Source of the DNA: Bacteroides sp. GM023
GTDB taxonomy: Bacteria > Bacteroidota > Bacteroidia > Bacteroidales > Bacteroidaceae
Direction: 5' to 3'
Assembly: GCF_014750685.1 (NCBI RefSeq)
Contig: NZ_JAAXGE010000005.1
Coordinates: 186,001 to 250,000 of the forward strand
Length of the DNA stretch: 64,000 nt
The translations under genes and the position numbers were made by a program. The notes beneath the pieces are model-generated. The model saw only the letters and a program-made list of their open reading frames with translations. It ran no database searches and had not been told where the DNA came from. Below, in pieces: positions 26,190 through 34,840 of the stretch (its first letter is position 1; the number at the start of each line of letters is the position of its first letter).

Positions 26190-28169
26190 TTATTTAATAG
26201 GTATAAATAGTACAGCGTCAGCTATAACTGTTCCGGTTGCACTTCCGGTCGATACTTCTACATAGGGAATGGAGTTTTTATGAAAATCGTATGTTCCCAG
26301 TGCTATCCACTCGCCCGTAGTTTGTCCCTCTACTTTTACGCTGTCTTTATTGATAACAGTTGCCCAGCTATTGCTTCCATCTGATATGGAATATGTGATA
26401 GTTGGTGATATGTCTTTTCTCATGTGATAATAAGTATATACCTTATATTTTCCTTCATGCTCTATCGTCGGAGTGAAACGAACGGGTGAACTGTTGTGTT
26501 TCTTGGATTTCAGGAAAGTCGGGCCATATCCTCCCTGCTTTCTTATAATTTCCCAATCATTATTGGCAGACATATCCAGTTCACTGTCATCTATAAGTAT
26601 TTCAGAAAAACTACCGTCCAATAAAGGATTCTCATGCAATACTGCCTGTACTTTCTTTATATCAATAGACTGTACACTTCCCGTGTTGATTGCTTCCGTT
26701 GCAGCGATGGCGGCAGATTGAGCTAATACCATAAACACGGGTTCCATACGAATGGAACCATAAGCGATGTGGCTGGCAGAGAGACAAACGGGAACAAGTA
26801 AGTTTTTACATTCTTCTTCCTTGGGGATGATGGAACGATAGGATATAGGGTAGGGGAGCCCTCCGCCAATTTCCACATTTCCTTCATTTTTTACCATATA
26901 TCTGACAACTATGCGCTGGCAGTTGTGGGAATCCATGGTATATGCAGCCATGCCAATACCATCAGTTACAGTTTCCCGTCCCTCACAATGTGCTTGTGTC
27001 ATTACATAGTCGCCTACCATTCTCCGGCTTTCTCTGATATATAATTGAGGTGACCAATGATTGTCTTCTATGTATTCATCTTTAGGATATCCCCATGCTT
27101 GAATTTCATCTCTTAATTTTAGGGGAACTCTGGGATCGGACTTGTAGAAATAAAGCAATCCCTGGGTATAGTCTTTATGTGCTTTGATTATTTTTTCCCT
27201 TTCTTCGTAGGATGCTTCCGGATAGTTATGATTCATTCCAATCATATCAGTGGAAAATCCTCCCCGATTATTTATATCTGTCTTGTTGTTCGGCATCCGA
27301 CTCCAAATGAAATAGTGGTTTAATCTCCTTTTATCGGGTTGTGCATCGAATAAACGTAGCAGTAATTCATATTTAGTGGAATCATAATTTTCCGGGCGGG
27401 TAATTTCAACTTTATTTATAGGATCGTTAGTAAGGCAAATGCGGTAATTATATGCCTGTACTAACTTGTCGCCTGTTCCGTCAGGTGAAAGTGCAGCAGG
27501 ACTAATTCCCCATAATAATCCACTTGTAGAATCACCTTGTACCTTGTATGGGTCTATTCCATCGGGAAATTGATGCCCTTTCATAAGTTGTACACCATTA
27601 TAAGTCTCATGATACAGCTTATTATCTTCCCGCCCTATCGTATAAGAAACACCTGCTTTTGCCATTAAGTCGCCTTCATACGTACAATCAATAAAAACTT
27701 TGGCAGATATGGATTTGTCAGGCTTGGTTCCGTCAGAGCTTTCCAAAGCAATATTTTCTATATATCCGTCTGTAAGACGGGCTTCTGTGATTCTATATCT
27801 GTATAACACCTCAATATCTGCCCGTTTCACATAATCATTGAAGATACTGTCTGCCACTTTAGGTTCGAATATCCATTGCTCTAGTTTACCGTAATGAGCT
27901 CCTAAGCGACGGTAGAAGTCTTTCGATAATCCGGTTACTACTTGTTTGTTTCCTATATCGGTAAAGCCCAGTCCGCCGGAAGTTAGTCCGCCGAGACGGC
28001 TTTGCGGCTCAATAAGCAATACTTTTTTTCCTAACAATTTAGCAGAGTATGCTGCTATTACTCCGGCAGAGGTACCGCCATATATACATATATCGTACTC
28101 TTCTTTTGGATTACTCTTGCAACTGAATAGCAGAGTAAGGACGGTCAATGATAAAATAAGTTTCTTCAT
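26190..28169 (-). CDS. FAD-dependent oxidoreductase lipoprotein with golvesin-like C-terminal domain
   Basis: A 659-residue predicted lipoprotein (Cys17, LFSC). Residues ~26-40 hold the dinucleotide-binding turn YGGTSAG, followed by a Glu-containing strand end (LLIEPQSRLGGLTSGG), as in the FAD_oxidored family PF12831. Conserved-looking later segments are YEGDLMAKAGVSYTIGRE, RESRRMVGDYVMTQ and AYGSIRMEPVFMVLAQSAA. Residues ~530-655 (WEIIRKQGGYGP to VIADAVLFIP) resemble the golvesin/xanthan-lyase C-terminal beta domain, probably carbohydrate binding. The substrate and electron acceptor are unknown. A flavoenzyme in an extracytoplasmic lipoprotein is unusual and implies FAD export. It lies between two GH3 genes with 8- and 25-nt gaps. 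Confidence 0.8.
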   Translation of the reverse strand: MKKLILSLTVLTLLFSCKSNPKEEYDICIYGGTSAGVIAAYSAKLLGKKVLLIEPQSRLGGLTSGGLGFTDIGNKQVVTGLSKDFYRRLGAHYGKLEQWIFEPKVADSIFNDYVKRADIEVLYRYRITEARLTDGYIENIALESSDGTKPDKSISAKVFIDCTYEGDLMAKAGVSYTIGREDNKLYHETYNGVQLMKGHQFPDGIDPYKVQGDSTSGLLWGISPAALSPDGTGDKLVQAYNYRICLTNDPINKVEITRPENYDSTKYELLLRLFDAQPDKRRLNHYFIWSRMPNNKTDINNRGGFSTDMIGMNHNYPEASYEEREKIIKAHKDYTQGLLYFYKSDPRVPLKLRDEIQAWGYPKDEYIEDNHWSPQLYIRESRRMVGDYVMTQAHCEGRETVTDGIGMAAYTMDSHNCQRIVVRYMVKNEGNVEIGGGLPYPISYRSIIPKEEECKNLLVPVCLSASHIAYGSIRMEPVFMVLAQSAAIAATEAINTGSVQSIDIKKVQAVLHENPLLDGSFSEILIDDSELDMSANNDWEIIRKQGGYGPTFLKSKKHNSSPVRFTPTIEHEGKYKVYTYYHMRKDISPTITYSISDGSNSWATVINKDSVKVEGQTTGEWIALGTYDFHKNSIPYVEVSTGSATGTVIADAVLFIPIK

Positions 28170-28177
28170 ATCCGATT

Positions 28178-30493
28178 TTATTTTATATTAAACTTGACTT
28201 TTTGCAGATCCGTATCCAAAGAACTGCCTCCCACCATAACGGTGAATGAACCCGATTCCAATACATATTCCGCTTTATGATTATAGTAGGACAGGTCTTC
28301 TTTATTTAAGGTGAATGTTACTACTTTGCTTTCCCCTTTATCTAAAAGAATACGTTGAAAACGTTTCAACTCTTTTACCGGACGTGTTGTGTTGCTAAAG
28401 TCATCCCGGATATAAAGTTGAACGACTTCTTCCCCTTCTCTCTCTCCTGTATTGCTAACATTCACAGTCACTTCTATTTCTTCGCCGGCATTATAATCCG
28501 TTTTATTCACTTTAAGGTGATCGTACTTGAAAGAAGTATAACTTAGACCATATCCGAAAGAATATAGCGGTGTTTTATTTCCGTCGATATAAGGGTGAAG
28601 AAATTGAGATGGCTTGTGATTATATACGGTTGAAATCTGCCCTACGTGCCGTGGGATAGTGATGGGTAACTTTCCGCTAGGATTAACTTTACCAAAAAGG
28701 ATTTCAGCAACGGCTTTCCCACCCATGGAGCCCGGTTCCCAAGCTTCAATAATAGCCGGGATATTTTCAGAAATCCATTCGGTGGCAAGAGGACGTCCGT
28801 TTATCAGAATAACAATAGTAGGAATTCCTGTCTTGTGAATGGATTCTACAAGATAATTCTGTTTACCCCAAAGAGTGATGTCCATACGATCTCTGTTCTC
28901 TCCACATGTTTTCTCTTTCCAATGCTGTCGGAAAGAATCCTCACCGACTACGACGATTGCCAAGTCCGAAGAACTTGCTGTCTGTATCGCTTCTTCTATC
29001 TTCCCGTCATCCAATGCTCGCAGATTCCAACCGACATCTACATAATTGACTTTTATATCGGATGCTTCCTTTTTTATGCCTTTCAGTATGGTTGAGACAT
29101 TCTTTTCCGGCTGCTCAAATACCCAGTCACCCATAATAGACTGATTATTTGCATTAGGGCCTGTTATAAGTATCTTTTTGAATTTTCTTGTATCAATAGG
29201 AAGTATATTTTCATTTTTCAGCAAAACAATCGAACGTCGGGCGATCTCTAAGGCGGTTTGTTGATGTTCTTTGGTGAAAACTGTTCTTTTTATATTGCCT
29301 TCTGTGACATAACGATTCTCGAATAATCCTAATCGGAACTTAGCTTCCAGTATCTTGGCACATGCTTTATTAATTCTCTCTTCGGTAAGTTTGCCTTCTT
29401 TAATTAGTTTCAGAATAGCATCGGAAAATACTGGGCCATGCATATGCATATCTACTCCGGCATCCACAGACAGGAAGAATGCATCGGTCGCATTTTCGGC
29501 AATCCGATGGCGGGTACTAATCGCTTCCATATCCATCCAGTCACTTACTATGAATCCGTCAAATCCGTATTCATTACGCATGATATCGGACATCAACCAT
29601 TTGTTTGCATGACATGGGATTCCATTCAGTTCATTATGCGCCGGCATAAGGGTAAAAGGCTGTGCTTCCTGTATAGCTGCCTTGAAGGGGGGTAAAAAGG
29701 AATTTCTTAGTTTTCCTTCACTTAACTCTACCGGGCCGGCATTGGTTCCATTATTGGCTATTCCCCCTGCAACCAGATGTTTGGCACAAGCTAGTACGGT
29801 ATTTACTCCTGTAATATTATCAGTTTGCAGCCCTTTTATAGCTGCTACTCCCATCCGGGACACTAAATACGGATCTTCTCCGAAGGTTTCTCCAACTCTT
29901 CCCCAACGGGCATCACAAGCTATCTCTATATTAGGGGTAAATGCCCAATGAGAGCCTGTGGCACGCATCTCCACGGCTGTCTGCCTGCTAGCTTTTTCTA
30001 TCAGGGCGGGAGCAAATGTAGAAGCCATTCCTATGGGAGACGGATAAATAGTGGAGCCGCTGACGAGCCCGTTTCCATGTATGGCATCAATTCCTATCAG
30101 TAAAGGTATTTTCAGGCGGCTCTTTTCTGCTAGCTTTTGCAGATGATTGGCTTCCTCAGGAGTCAGAACATGAAGAAATGAACCTATTTCTCCCTGTGTA
30201 ACCATTCGCTCTACTCCTGTGGAGTGCAGCCCTTTATAGAATCCTCTGGCGTGACCGTTCAGCAGTTCTTCTTCTGTGATATTCTTTTCTGCGTCACGCA
30301 TATGTTCCAGTCCTACATATTGACACATTTGGGCAATCTTTTCTTCCAAAGTCATTAAAGACATCAGATTCTCGACTCTTTTCGGGACAGGTTGGGAAGA
30401 ATCAAGATAAATCGCTTGTTCGGGTATGCCATTAGCCCCGAATACAAAGGACTGACAGGCTATTAATAGGATTGATACTAATTTTATTTTCAT
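28178..30493 (-). CDS. Glycoside hydrolase family 3 beta-glycosidase
   Basis: A 771-residue secreted enzyme (signal peptide ending near FVFGA, residue 20). The GH3 barrel carries the predicted nucleophile Asp318 in DGFIVSDWMD and KHL at 238-240; the alpha/beta sandwich and C-terminal fibronectin-III-like domain (~665-765) follow. It is clearly distinct from the second GH3 of the locus, for example in the catalytic loop (SDWMDMEAI against SDWGSVTEM), so the two probably act on different linkages or oligosaccharides. A hairpin lies in the 85-nt gap after the preceding gene. Confidence 0.9.
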   Translation of the reverse strand: MKIKLVSILLIACQSFVFGANGIPEQAIYLDSSQPVPKRVENLMSLMTLEEKIAQMCQYVGLEHMRDAEKNITEEELLNGHARGFYKGLHSTGVERMVTQGEIGSFLHVLTPEEANHLQKLAEKSRLKIPLLIGIDAIHGNGLVSGSTIYPSPIGMASTFAPALIEKASRQTAVEMRATGSHWAFTPNIEIACDARWGRVGETFGEDPYLVSRMGVAAIKGLQTDNITGVNTVLACAKHLVAGGIANNGTNAGPVELSEGKLRNSFLPPFKAAIQEAQPFTLMPAHNELNGIPCHANKWLMSDIMRNEYGFDGFIVSDWMDMEAISTRHRIAENATDAFFLSVDAGVDMHMHGPVFSDAILKLIKEGKLTEERINKACAKILEAKFRLGLFENRYVTEGNIKRTVFTKEHQQTALEIARRSIVLLKNENILPIDTRKFKKILITGPNANNQSIMGDWVFEQPEKNVSTILKGIKKEASDIKVNYVDVGWNLRALDDGKIEEAIQTASSSDLAIVVVGEDSFRQHWKEKTCGENRDRMDITLWGKQNYLVESIHKTGIPTIVILINGRPLATEWISENIPAIIEAWEPGSMGGKAVAEILFGKVNPSGKLPITIPRHVGQISTVYNHKPSQFLHPYIDGNKTPLYSFGYGLSYTSFKYDHLKVNKTDYNAGEEIEVTVNVSNTGEREGEEVVQLYIRDDFSNTTRPVKELKRFQRILLDKGESKVVTFTLNKEDLSYYNHKAEYVLESGSFTVMVGGSSLDTDLQKVKFNIK

Positions 30494-30518
30494 TGTTTTA
30501 TAGATAATAGTTTCTAAT

Positions 30519-30549
30519 CCGCCCCTATTTCTATAATAAATAAGGGCGG
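30519..30549 (-). promoter_or_regulatory. Intra-operon hairpin (possible attenuator or processing site)
   Basis: CCGCCC (30519-30524) pairs with GGGCGG (30544-30549); after one mismatch TATTT pairs with AAATA. It lies between the putative glycan-binding lipoprotein and the GH3 gene and has no T run on the minus strand, so it is more likely a partial terminator or mRNA-stability element than a full stop. Confidence 0.4.
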
Positions 30550-30578
30550 TTAAGAATTAAATTATATTGAGAAACAGG

Positions 30579-31793
30579 TTATTTTTCCACTTTCATATCA
30601 ATGGTGACATTTCCTTTCGCGCTACCGCTGGCAAATGATTTGACAATCATAATACCATATTTGTCGGCAACGGTTTTGAATCCAATGATGGAGCCTACTC
30701 CCAACTTGTCTGTCAGTTTTTCGACTTCTGCTCCGGAAGAGTTCGTGTAGAGGTTCTGAATCATTTCAGTAGAATTGATTGCCAGGAACTCATCCGGAGT
30801 TATTTGGATAACTTTTAATTTGGTACTATTACGATGTTCCCAGGTTGTTATTGCATCCGGTGCTTTAAAAATAGCTTCGATACTTGCGTCAGACGGAGAT
30901 ACGAAATAATAGCCGTATGAGCCGTTACTATAGAACAAGGTGATGTCAATGTCAGCTGATTTTGCAGCAGCTCCGTCCCGTACATAAATTTCCCCATTGG
31001 TCGTATTTAAGAAAGGTCCTGCGTCCGTGCTGGTTTGTGCTCCGATTTGAAGTCCATAGAATTCATTTATGTCTAATTCCACAGCTCTTGTTACCTCTAC
31101 ACTGTATCCGGTTCTTACAATTCCGCCATTGGCATCCATCACTTCGAAAGCGAATGACAAAGTTTGTCCGGCATCTAAATCTGTAGTTGTGTATGAGAAC
31201 GCATATGTATCACTGTTGGGATTCTCAAAAATCTCTTTGCTAAGTTCTGTGATCTCTACATCTCCCAGGTATGTTTTTATGCTTCTTAGCGCTGCTGTGG
31301 AAGTAATTTCGATGTCGAAAGCTATCACTTCTCCTGCGGTAACCGTTTCCGGCGCAGTATCAGGAATCTTTGTATCAATCTCCGGTTTAGCTGCCTGGAT
31401 ATATACTGCATATTCGGCAGTGGATTTCTTTTCTTCATTATCATAAGCCAATATTACAAAATTCAGTGTTTTGCCCACTTCTTCTGATTTAATGGTGTAT
31501 GATACGCTATATGAATCCTTCTCCGTATTCTCCGGATACTCTTTCGCACTTCCCGGTATTTCTTGTGAATCGAGCACGGTGACCACTCTTTTGATACCGG
31601 CTGTGGCTGCCATCTCAACAGAAAAACTAAGTTCTGTTCCCGGATAGGCAATAACAGGTTCGTTTCCAACTTTCGTGAATTTAATAGTTGGTTTCGGATT
31701 CTGCTGTATACTTTCATCATCACTGTCACAAGCAATGAAGAAGATAGTTGTAAGGCATAACAAAACGCCTAATTTATATTTTAATAGTTTCAT
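30579..31793 (-). CDS. PUL lipoprotein, probable surface glycan-binding protein
   Basis: A 404-residue lipoprotein (Cys22, FFIAC) followed by an acidic DSDDES stretch that favours surface export. Two repeated Ig-like units are visible: ~35-130 and ~135-235 each contain a ...DSYSVSYT / ...DTYAFSYTTTDLDAGQTLSFAF element before a VEV or VYI strand. The C-terminal ~240-400 (ELDINEFYGLQIGAQTS... to GNVTIDMKVEK) is beta-rich and not recognised. Position after susC/susD and the domain style suggest a SusE/SusF-like glycan-binding role. No enzyme motif is seen. The function is inferred from context. Confidence 0.65.
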   Translation of the reverse strand: MKLLKYKLGVLLCLTTIFFIACDSDDESIQQNPKPTIKFTKVGNEPVIAYPGTELSFSVEMAATAGIKRVVTVLDSQEIPGSAKEYPENTEKDSYSVSYTIKSEEVGKTLNFVILAYDNEEKKSTAEYAVYIQAAKPEIDTKIPDTAPETVTAGEVIAFDIEITSTAALRSIKTYLGDVEITELSKEIFENPNSDTYAFSYTTTDLDAGQTLSFAFEVMDANGGIVRTGYSVEVTRAVELDINEFYGLQIGAQTSTDAGPFLNTTNGEIYVRDGAAAKSADIDITLFYSNGSYGYYFVSPSDASIEAIFKAPDAITTWEHRNSTKLKVIQITPDEFLAINSTEMIQNLYTNSSGAEVEKLTDKLGVGSIIGFKTVADKYGIMIVKSFASGSAKGNVTIDMKVEK

Positions 31794-31806
31794 AGTCGAT
31801 AATTTT

Positions 31807-33162
31807 TTATTGAACTAAAAATGGGATAACTGCACTTGCTACTTTCTTATTTTTAGCGTCGCGTACGAAGACTATCAGACGATAACCACCGGCTGATGAA
31901 GGGGCTTTGAATGTGATTTCTTTTTTTGTGTTATCGTCTATTAGCCCCGTGATACCATCCGGTAAGCTACCATCTGAAGAAGCTGTTTTTTCTTTCATTA
32001 TCATCCAGTCGTAGGTCAATGCATCTCCGTCAGGATCAGTGGCTGTAACTTTAGCTTCATTGGATGAGTTCGGGCTGACTGTAATAATATCTTCTGCTTT
32101 CTTACCATTCATAAGCATATCATTACGTGTGGCTATTACCGGAGCCCGATTCGTTGGATAGCTCCCTGTCCATGCATATTGCATGGCATCTACTGCAGGA
32201 AAGGTGTATCCTTTTTTGTCAAATAACCCATACCAAGTCAGTACTTCTCCATGAGTTTGGTATCCCCATAGGAATACAAAGGAACCCAAACAACCGTTGT
32301 CTTTATTGGCGGCTATACTCTCTTGGTAGGCTTTCAGGTAATCAGCCTCTTTTTCACTGCTGGTTTGTTCTACTAAGCCACCCCATGGCAAAACTCTTTC
32401 CGGCTCGGGATTCATTTGCCATGTGCCACGCGGGCCGAACTCCGTAATCATATAAGGTTTCGTCCAGCCGGCAGATTGAAGATTTCCCAATACTCCCGGA
32501 AGATTAGGTGCATATGAATTGACTGAAAGAATATCTATATGTGGGGCCTTTTCTATAATATTCTTGATATGATTTACATTTGAAGATGCTAATGCCACTG
32601 TGGTAGGGTGATTAGGATCAATTTCGTGAATCATCTTGGCTATGTCGTTGATTGCATCCCAAAGTTTGAGATTGGTATAGCTTGCTTCCGCTTCATTACC
32701 TATCGACCAAACCAAGAGTGCCGGATGGTCTTTAAAGCGTTCAACTGCTGCTTTCATTTCATCAAACTGCGCTTTTACTGCTGCTTCGTTATTGTAATCA
32801 AAGCCATCAGTTTCTCTTTTTACATATAGTCCGAAATTGACATAGATTCCTTTTTCCTGCGCAGCATCCAGGATAGCCTTACTCTTATCGGAGACTCCGT
32901 AGGTTCTGACAACATTGGCCCCGAAGTCGGCTGCTTCCGCATAGAAGTTGTTGCTGGCAGCACCTTTGACATATAACTCCTGACCGTCCACCAATAATCT
33001 CCACTTTCCGTTCACTTTTGATGTCTCAACCTTGACAGGGGGCACAACGGGTTTTTCCTCAAAGGAACCTTTGGGTATCGTATAGTTGTCGTTGTCTGAA
33101 CACGATGCATTCAGAATGGCGGCCAAGACAAAGAATGATGTAAATATGTATTTTAGCTTCAT
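31807..33162 (-). CDS. GH2-like TIM-barrel glycoside hydrolase lipoprotein
   Basis: A 451-residue lipoprotein (Cys21, NASC). After a short beta lead-in (KWRLLVDGQELYVKGA) comes a (beta/alpha)8 barrel of clan GH-A: predicted acid/base Glu157 in WSIGNEAE and nucleophile Glu241 in MITEFGPRG. It lacks the jelly-roll and Ig domains that precede the barrel in full-length GH2 enzymes. Residues ~345-450 form a PKD/Ig-like beta domain (TVSPNSSNEAKVTATDPDGDALTYDW). It is probably an endo- or exo-acting retaining beta-glycosidase at the cell surface. The family (GH2 or a related clan member) needs a CAZy-type assignment. It lies 14 nt before the glycan-binding lipoprotein gene. Confidence 0.75.
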   Translation of the reverse strand: MKLKYIFTSFFVLAAILNASCSDNDNYTIPKGSFEEKPVVPPVKVETSKVNGKWRLLVDGQELYVKGAASNNFYAEAADFGANVVRTYGVSDKSKAILDAAQEKGIYVNFGLYVKRETDGFDYNNEAAVKAQFDEMKAAVERFKDHPALLVWSIGNEAEASYTNLKLWDAINDIAKMIHEIDPNHPTTVALASSNVNHIKNIIEKAPHIDILSVNSYAPNLPGVLGNLQSAGWTKPYMITEFGPRGTWQMNPEPERVLPWGGLVEQTSSEKEADYLKAYQESIAANKDNGCLGSFVFLWGYQTHGEVLTWYGLFDKKGYTFPAVDAMQYAWTGSYPTNRAPVIATRNDMLMNGKKAEDIITVSPNSSNEAKVTATDPDGDALTYDWMIMKEKTASSDGSLPDGITGLIDDNTKKEITFKAPSSAGGYRLIVFVRDAKNKKVASAVIPFLVQ

Positions 33163-33166
33163 AATT

Positions 33167-34813
33167 TTATTTTTTAGTTGGTATTGATAATAATTGTCCG
33201 TCCTGCAGTAATTTATACTTCAATACATCATAGGAAATTTTCTGAACGGGTAGGTCTGAATCTATAGCCATAGCAGCGGCAGTGGCTGCTGATTGTCCTA
33301 GTATCATATATACCGGTTCCATCCTGATTGTACTATAAGCGACATGAGAAGATGATAAACATACGGTTGCTAATAAGTTAGCGCATTCTTCTTCTTTAGG
33401 AGTCAGTGAATAGTAACTGATAGGGTAAGGCGTGGTAGGCGCGAATATGGTTCCTTCATTTCGCAACTTGCCTTCCTGGTCGATCACACGTGATACATAA
33501 TGACAGTCTAAGGCATAAGAACCTAAACCGACTGAATGATCGGCCAATGTACGATCTGTTTTGCGTACATTCTTTTCTGTCATTACAAATGTTCCGATCA
33601 TTCTGCGAGCTTCCCGTACATAGATTTGATAAGGGAAATTATGAGTGTCGGCAAATTCATCCTTAGGTAATCCCCAGTCCAGCATCTCCTTGCGGATATG
33701 TTCCGGTACACGTTTGTCATGCCCTAAAAACCATAGCATCCCCAAAGCATAATCTTTATGCAATTGTTCTATTTCCTGCCTGGTCTTATAGTCAGCTTCT
33801 GCGTAGTTATAGCTTGCTCCGAAAAAGTCCAAATGGTTGGTATCTGTTTTTTTGTTAGGCATGGGAGTCAATGTTATAATTTGCTGAAGTTTTGTTTCAG
33901 GTTCTAACTTTAGCATGCGCACATATATTTCATACCACAATGGATTATAATTCTTTGGCTTTTGAATGGATATGCGATTGTCGGGGTCGTTTGTCAGAGT
34001 CATTCTGTAACAGTAAGCCTGTACACGTTTGTCCGCATCCCCTTGTTTACCCCATTCTTGTGCTGTCACATAGGGCAAGGTACCGGATTTAGCATTTCCT
34101 TCTTTGATATAGGGACTTATCTTTGTCAGGTCTTTCCCTTGATCATAATTAATGCGGATGCCGTTATACGTTTCGCCGTATTGAAGATTTGATTCACGTC
34201 CCACTGTATAAGATATTCCTGCACGCGCTAAAAGGTCTCCTTCATAGGAAGCGTCAATAAACATTTTTGCCTCGATTGATTTTCCGTTTTCTAGTTGGAT
34301 ACTTTTAATTATGTTCTCTTCCTTTTGAACGTTCTTGTTCAAATCGAGCCGGTGATTGAAGAGGATTTCAACTCCTGCTGTTTTCAGCATATCCAGCATA
34401 ATTCTTTCAGCTACTGAGGATTCATAAACCCACTGTATCTGTCTTTCATCATTTTTCCCTCTATAGGTACGCTTTAGCGTAGAAATCATAAATGATTCCC
34501 TGTCTTGATTGCGCCAAACTTCGGGTTGCAGGTAGTAGTTATATATTTTGTTGTAGAATTCTTTGGTAATTCCTCCTATGAGATCATTGCGATTCATATC
34601 TGTAGCTGTCAGTCCCGATGTGACAAGACCGCCTACATGGTTGTTCTTGGATACAAGTACCACTTTCTTACCCATACGTGCGCCTTGTATTGCTGCGATT
34701 ACTCCGGAAGCCGATTCTCCGTATATACAAATGTCATATCGTGGAGAACTGGCAAACAATCCCGTAACTAAAGAACAAAACAGCAGTGTTAATATGGTAA
34801 TCTTTTTCTTCAT
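33167..34813 (-). CDS. Secreted FAD-dependent oxidoreductase (PF12831-like)
   Basis: A 548-residue protein with a cleavable signal peptide (ending near LFASS, residue 23). The dinucleotide-binding turn YGESASG (31-37) replaces the usual central Gly with Ser, as the second FAD enzyme of this locus does with Thr. Shared segments with that enzyme include GGLVTSGLTATDMN, YEGDLLARAGISYTVGRE, REARRMIGTFVMTE and AYSTIRMEPVYMILGQSAA, so the two are paralogues; this one lacks the golvesin-like C-terminal domain. It is encoded directly after susD and 4 nt before the GH2-like gene. Likely a periplasmic flavoenzyme acting on a sugar or aglycone; the reaction is unknown. Confidence 0.8.
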   Translation of the reverse strand: MKKKITILTLLFCSLVTGLFASSPRYDICIYGESASGVIAAIQGARMGKKVVLVSKNNHVGGLVTSGLTATDMNRNDLIGGITKEFYNKIYNYYLQPEVWRNQDRESFMISTLKRTYRGKNDERQIQWVYESSVAERIMLDMLKTAGVEILFNHRLDLNKNVQKEENIIKSIQLENGKSIEAKMFIDASYEGDLLARAGISYTVGRESNLQYGETYNGIRINYDQGKDLTKISPYIKEGNAKSGTLPYVTAQEWGKQGDADKRVQAYCYRMTLTNDPDNRISIQKPKNYNPLWYEIYVRMLKLEPETKLQQIITLTPMPNKKTDTNHLDFFGASYNYAEADYKTRQEIEQLHKDYALGMLWFLGHDKRVPEHIRKEMLDWGLPKDEFADTHNFPYQIYVREARRMIGTFVMTEKNVRKTDRTLADHSVGLGSYALDCHYVSRVIDQEGKLRNEGTIFAPTTPYPISYYSLTPKEEECANLLATVCLSSSHVAYSTIRMEPVYMILGQSAATAAAMAIDSDLPVQKISYDVLKYKLLQDGQLLSIPTKK

Positions 34814-34840
34814 CTTATTTATATATGTTGTTTTCAGTTA

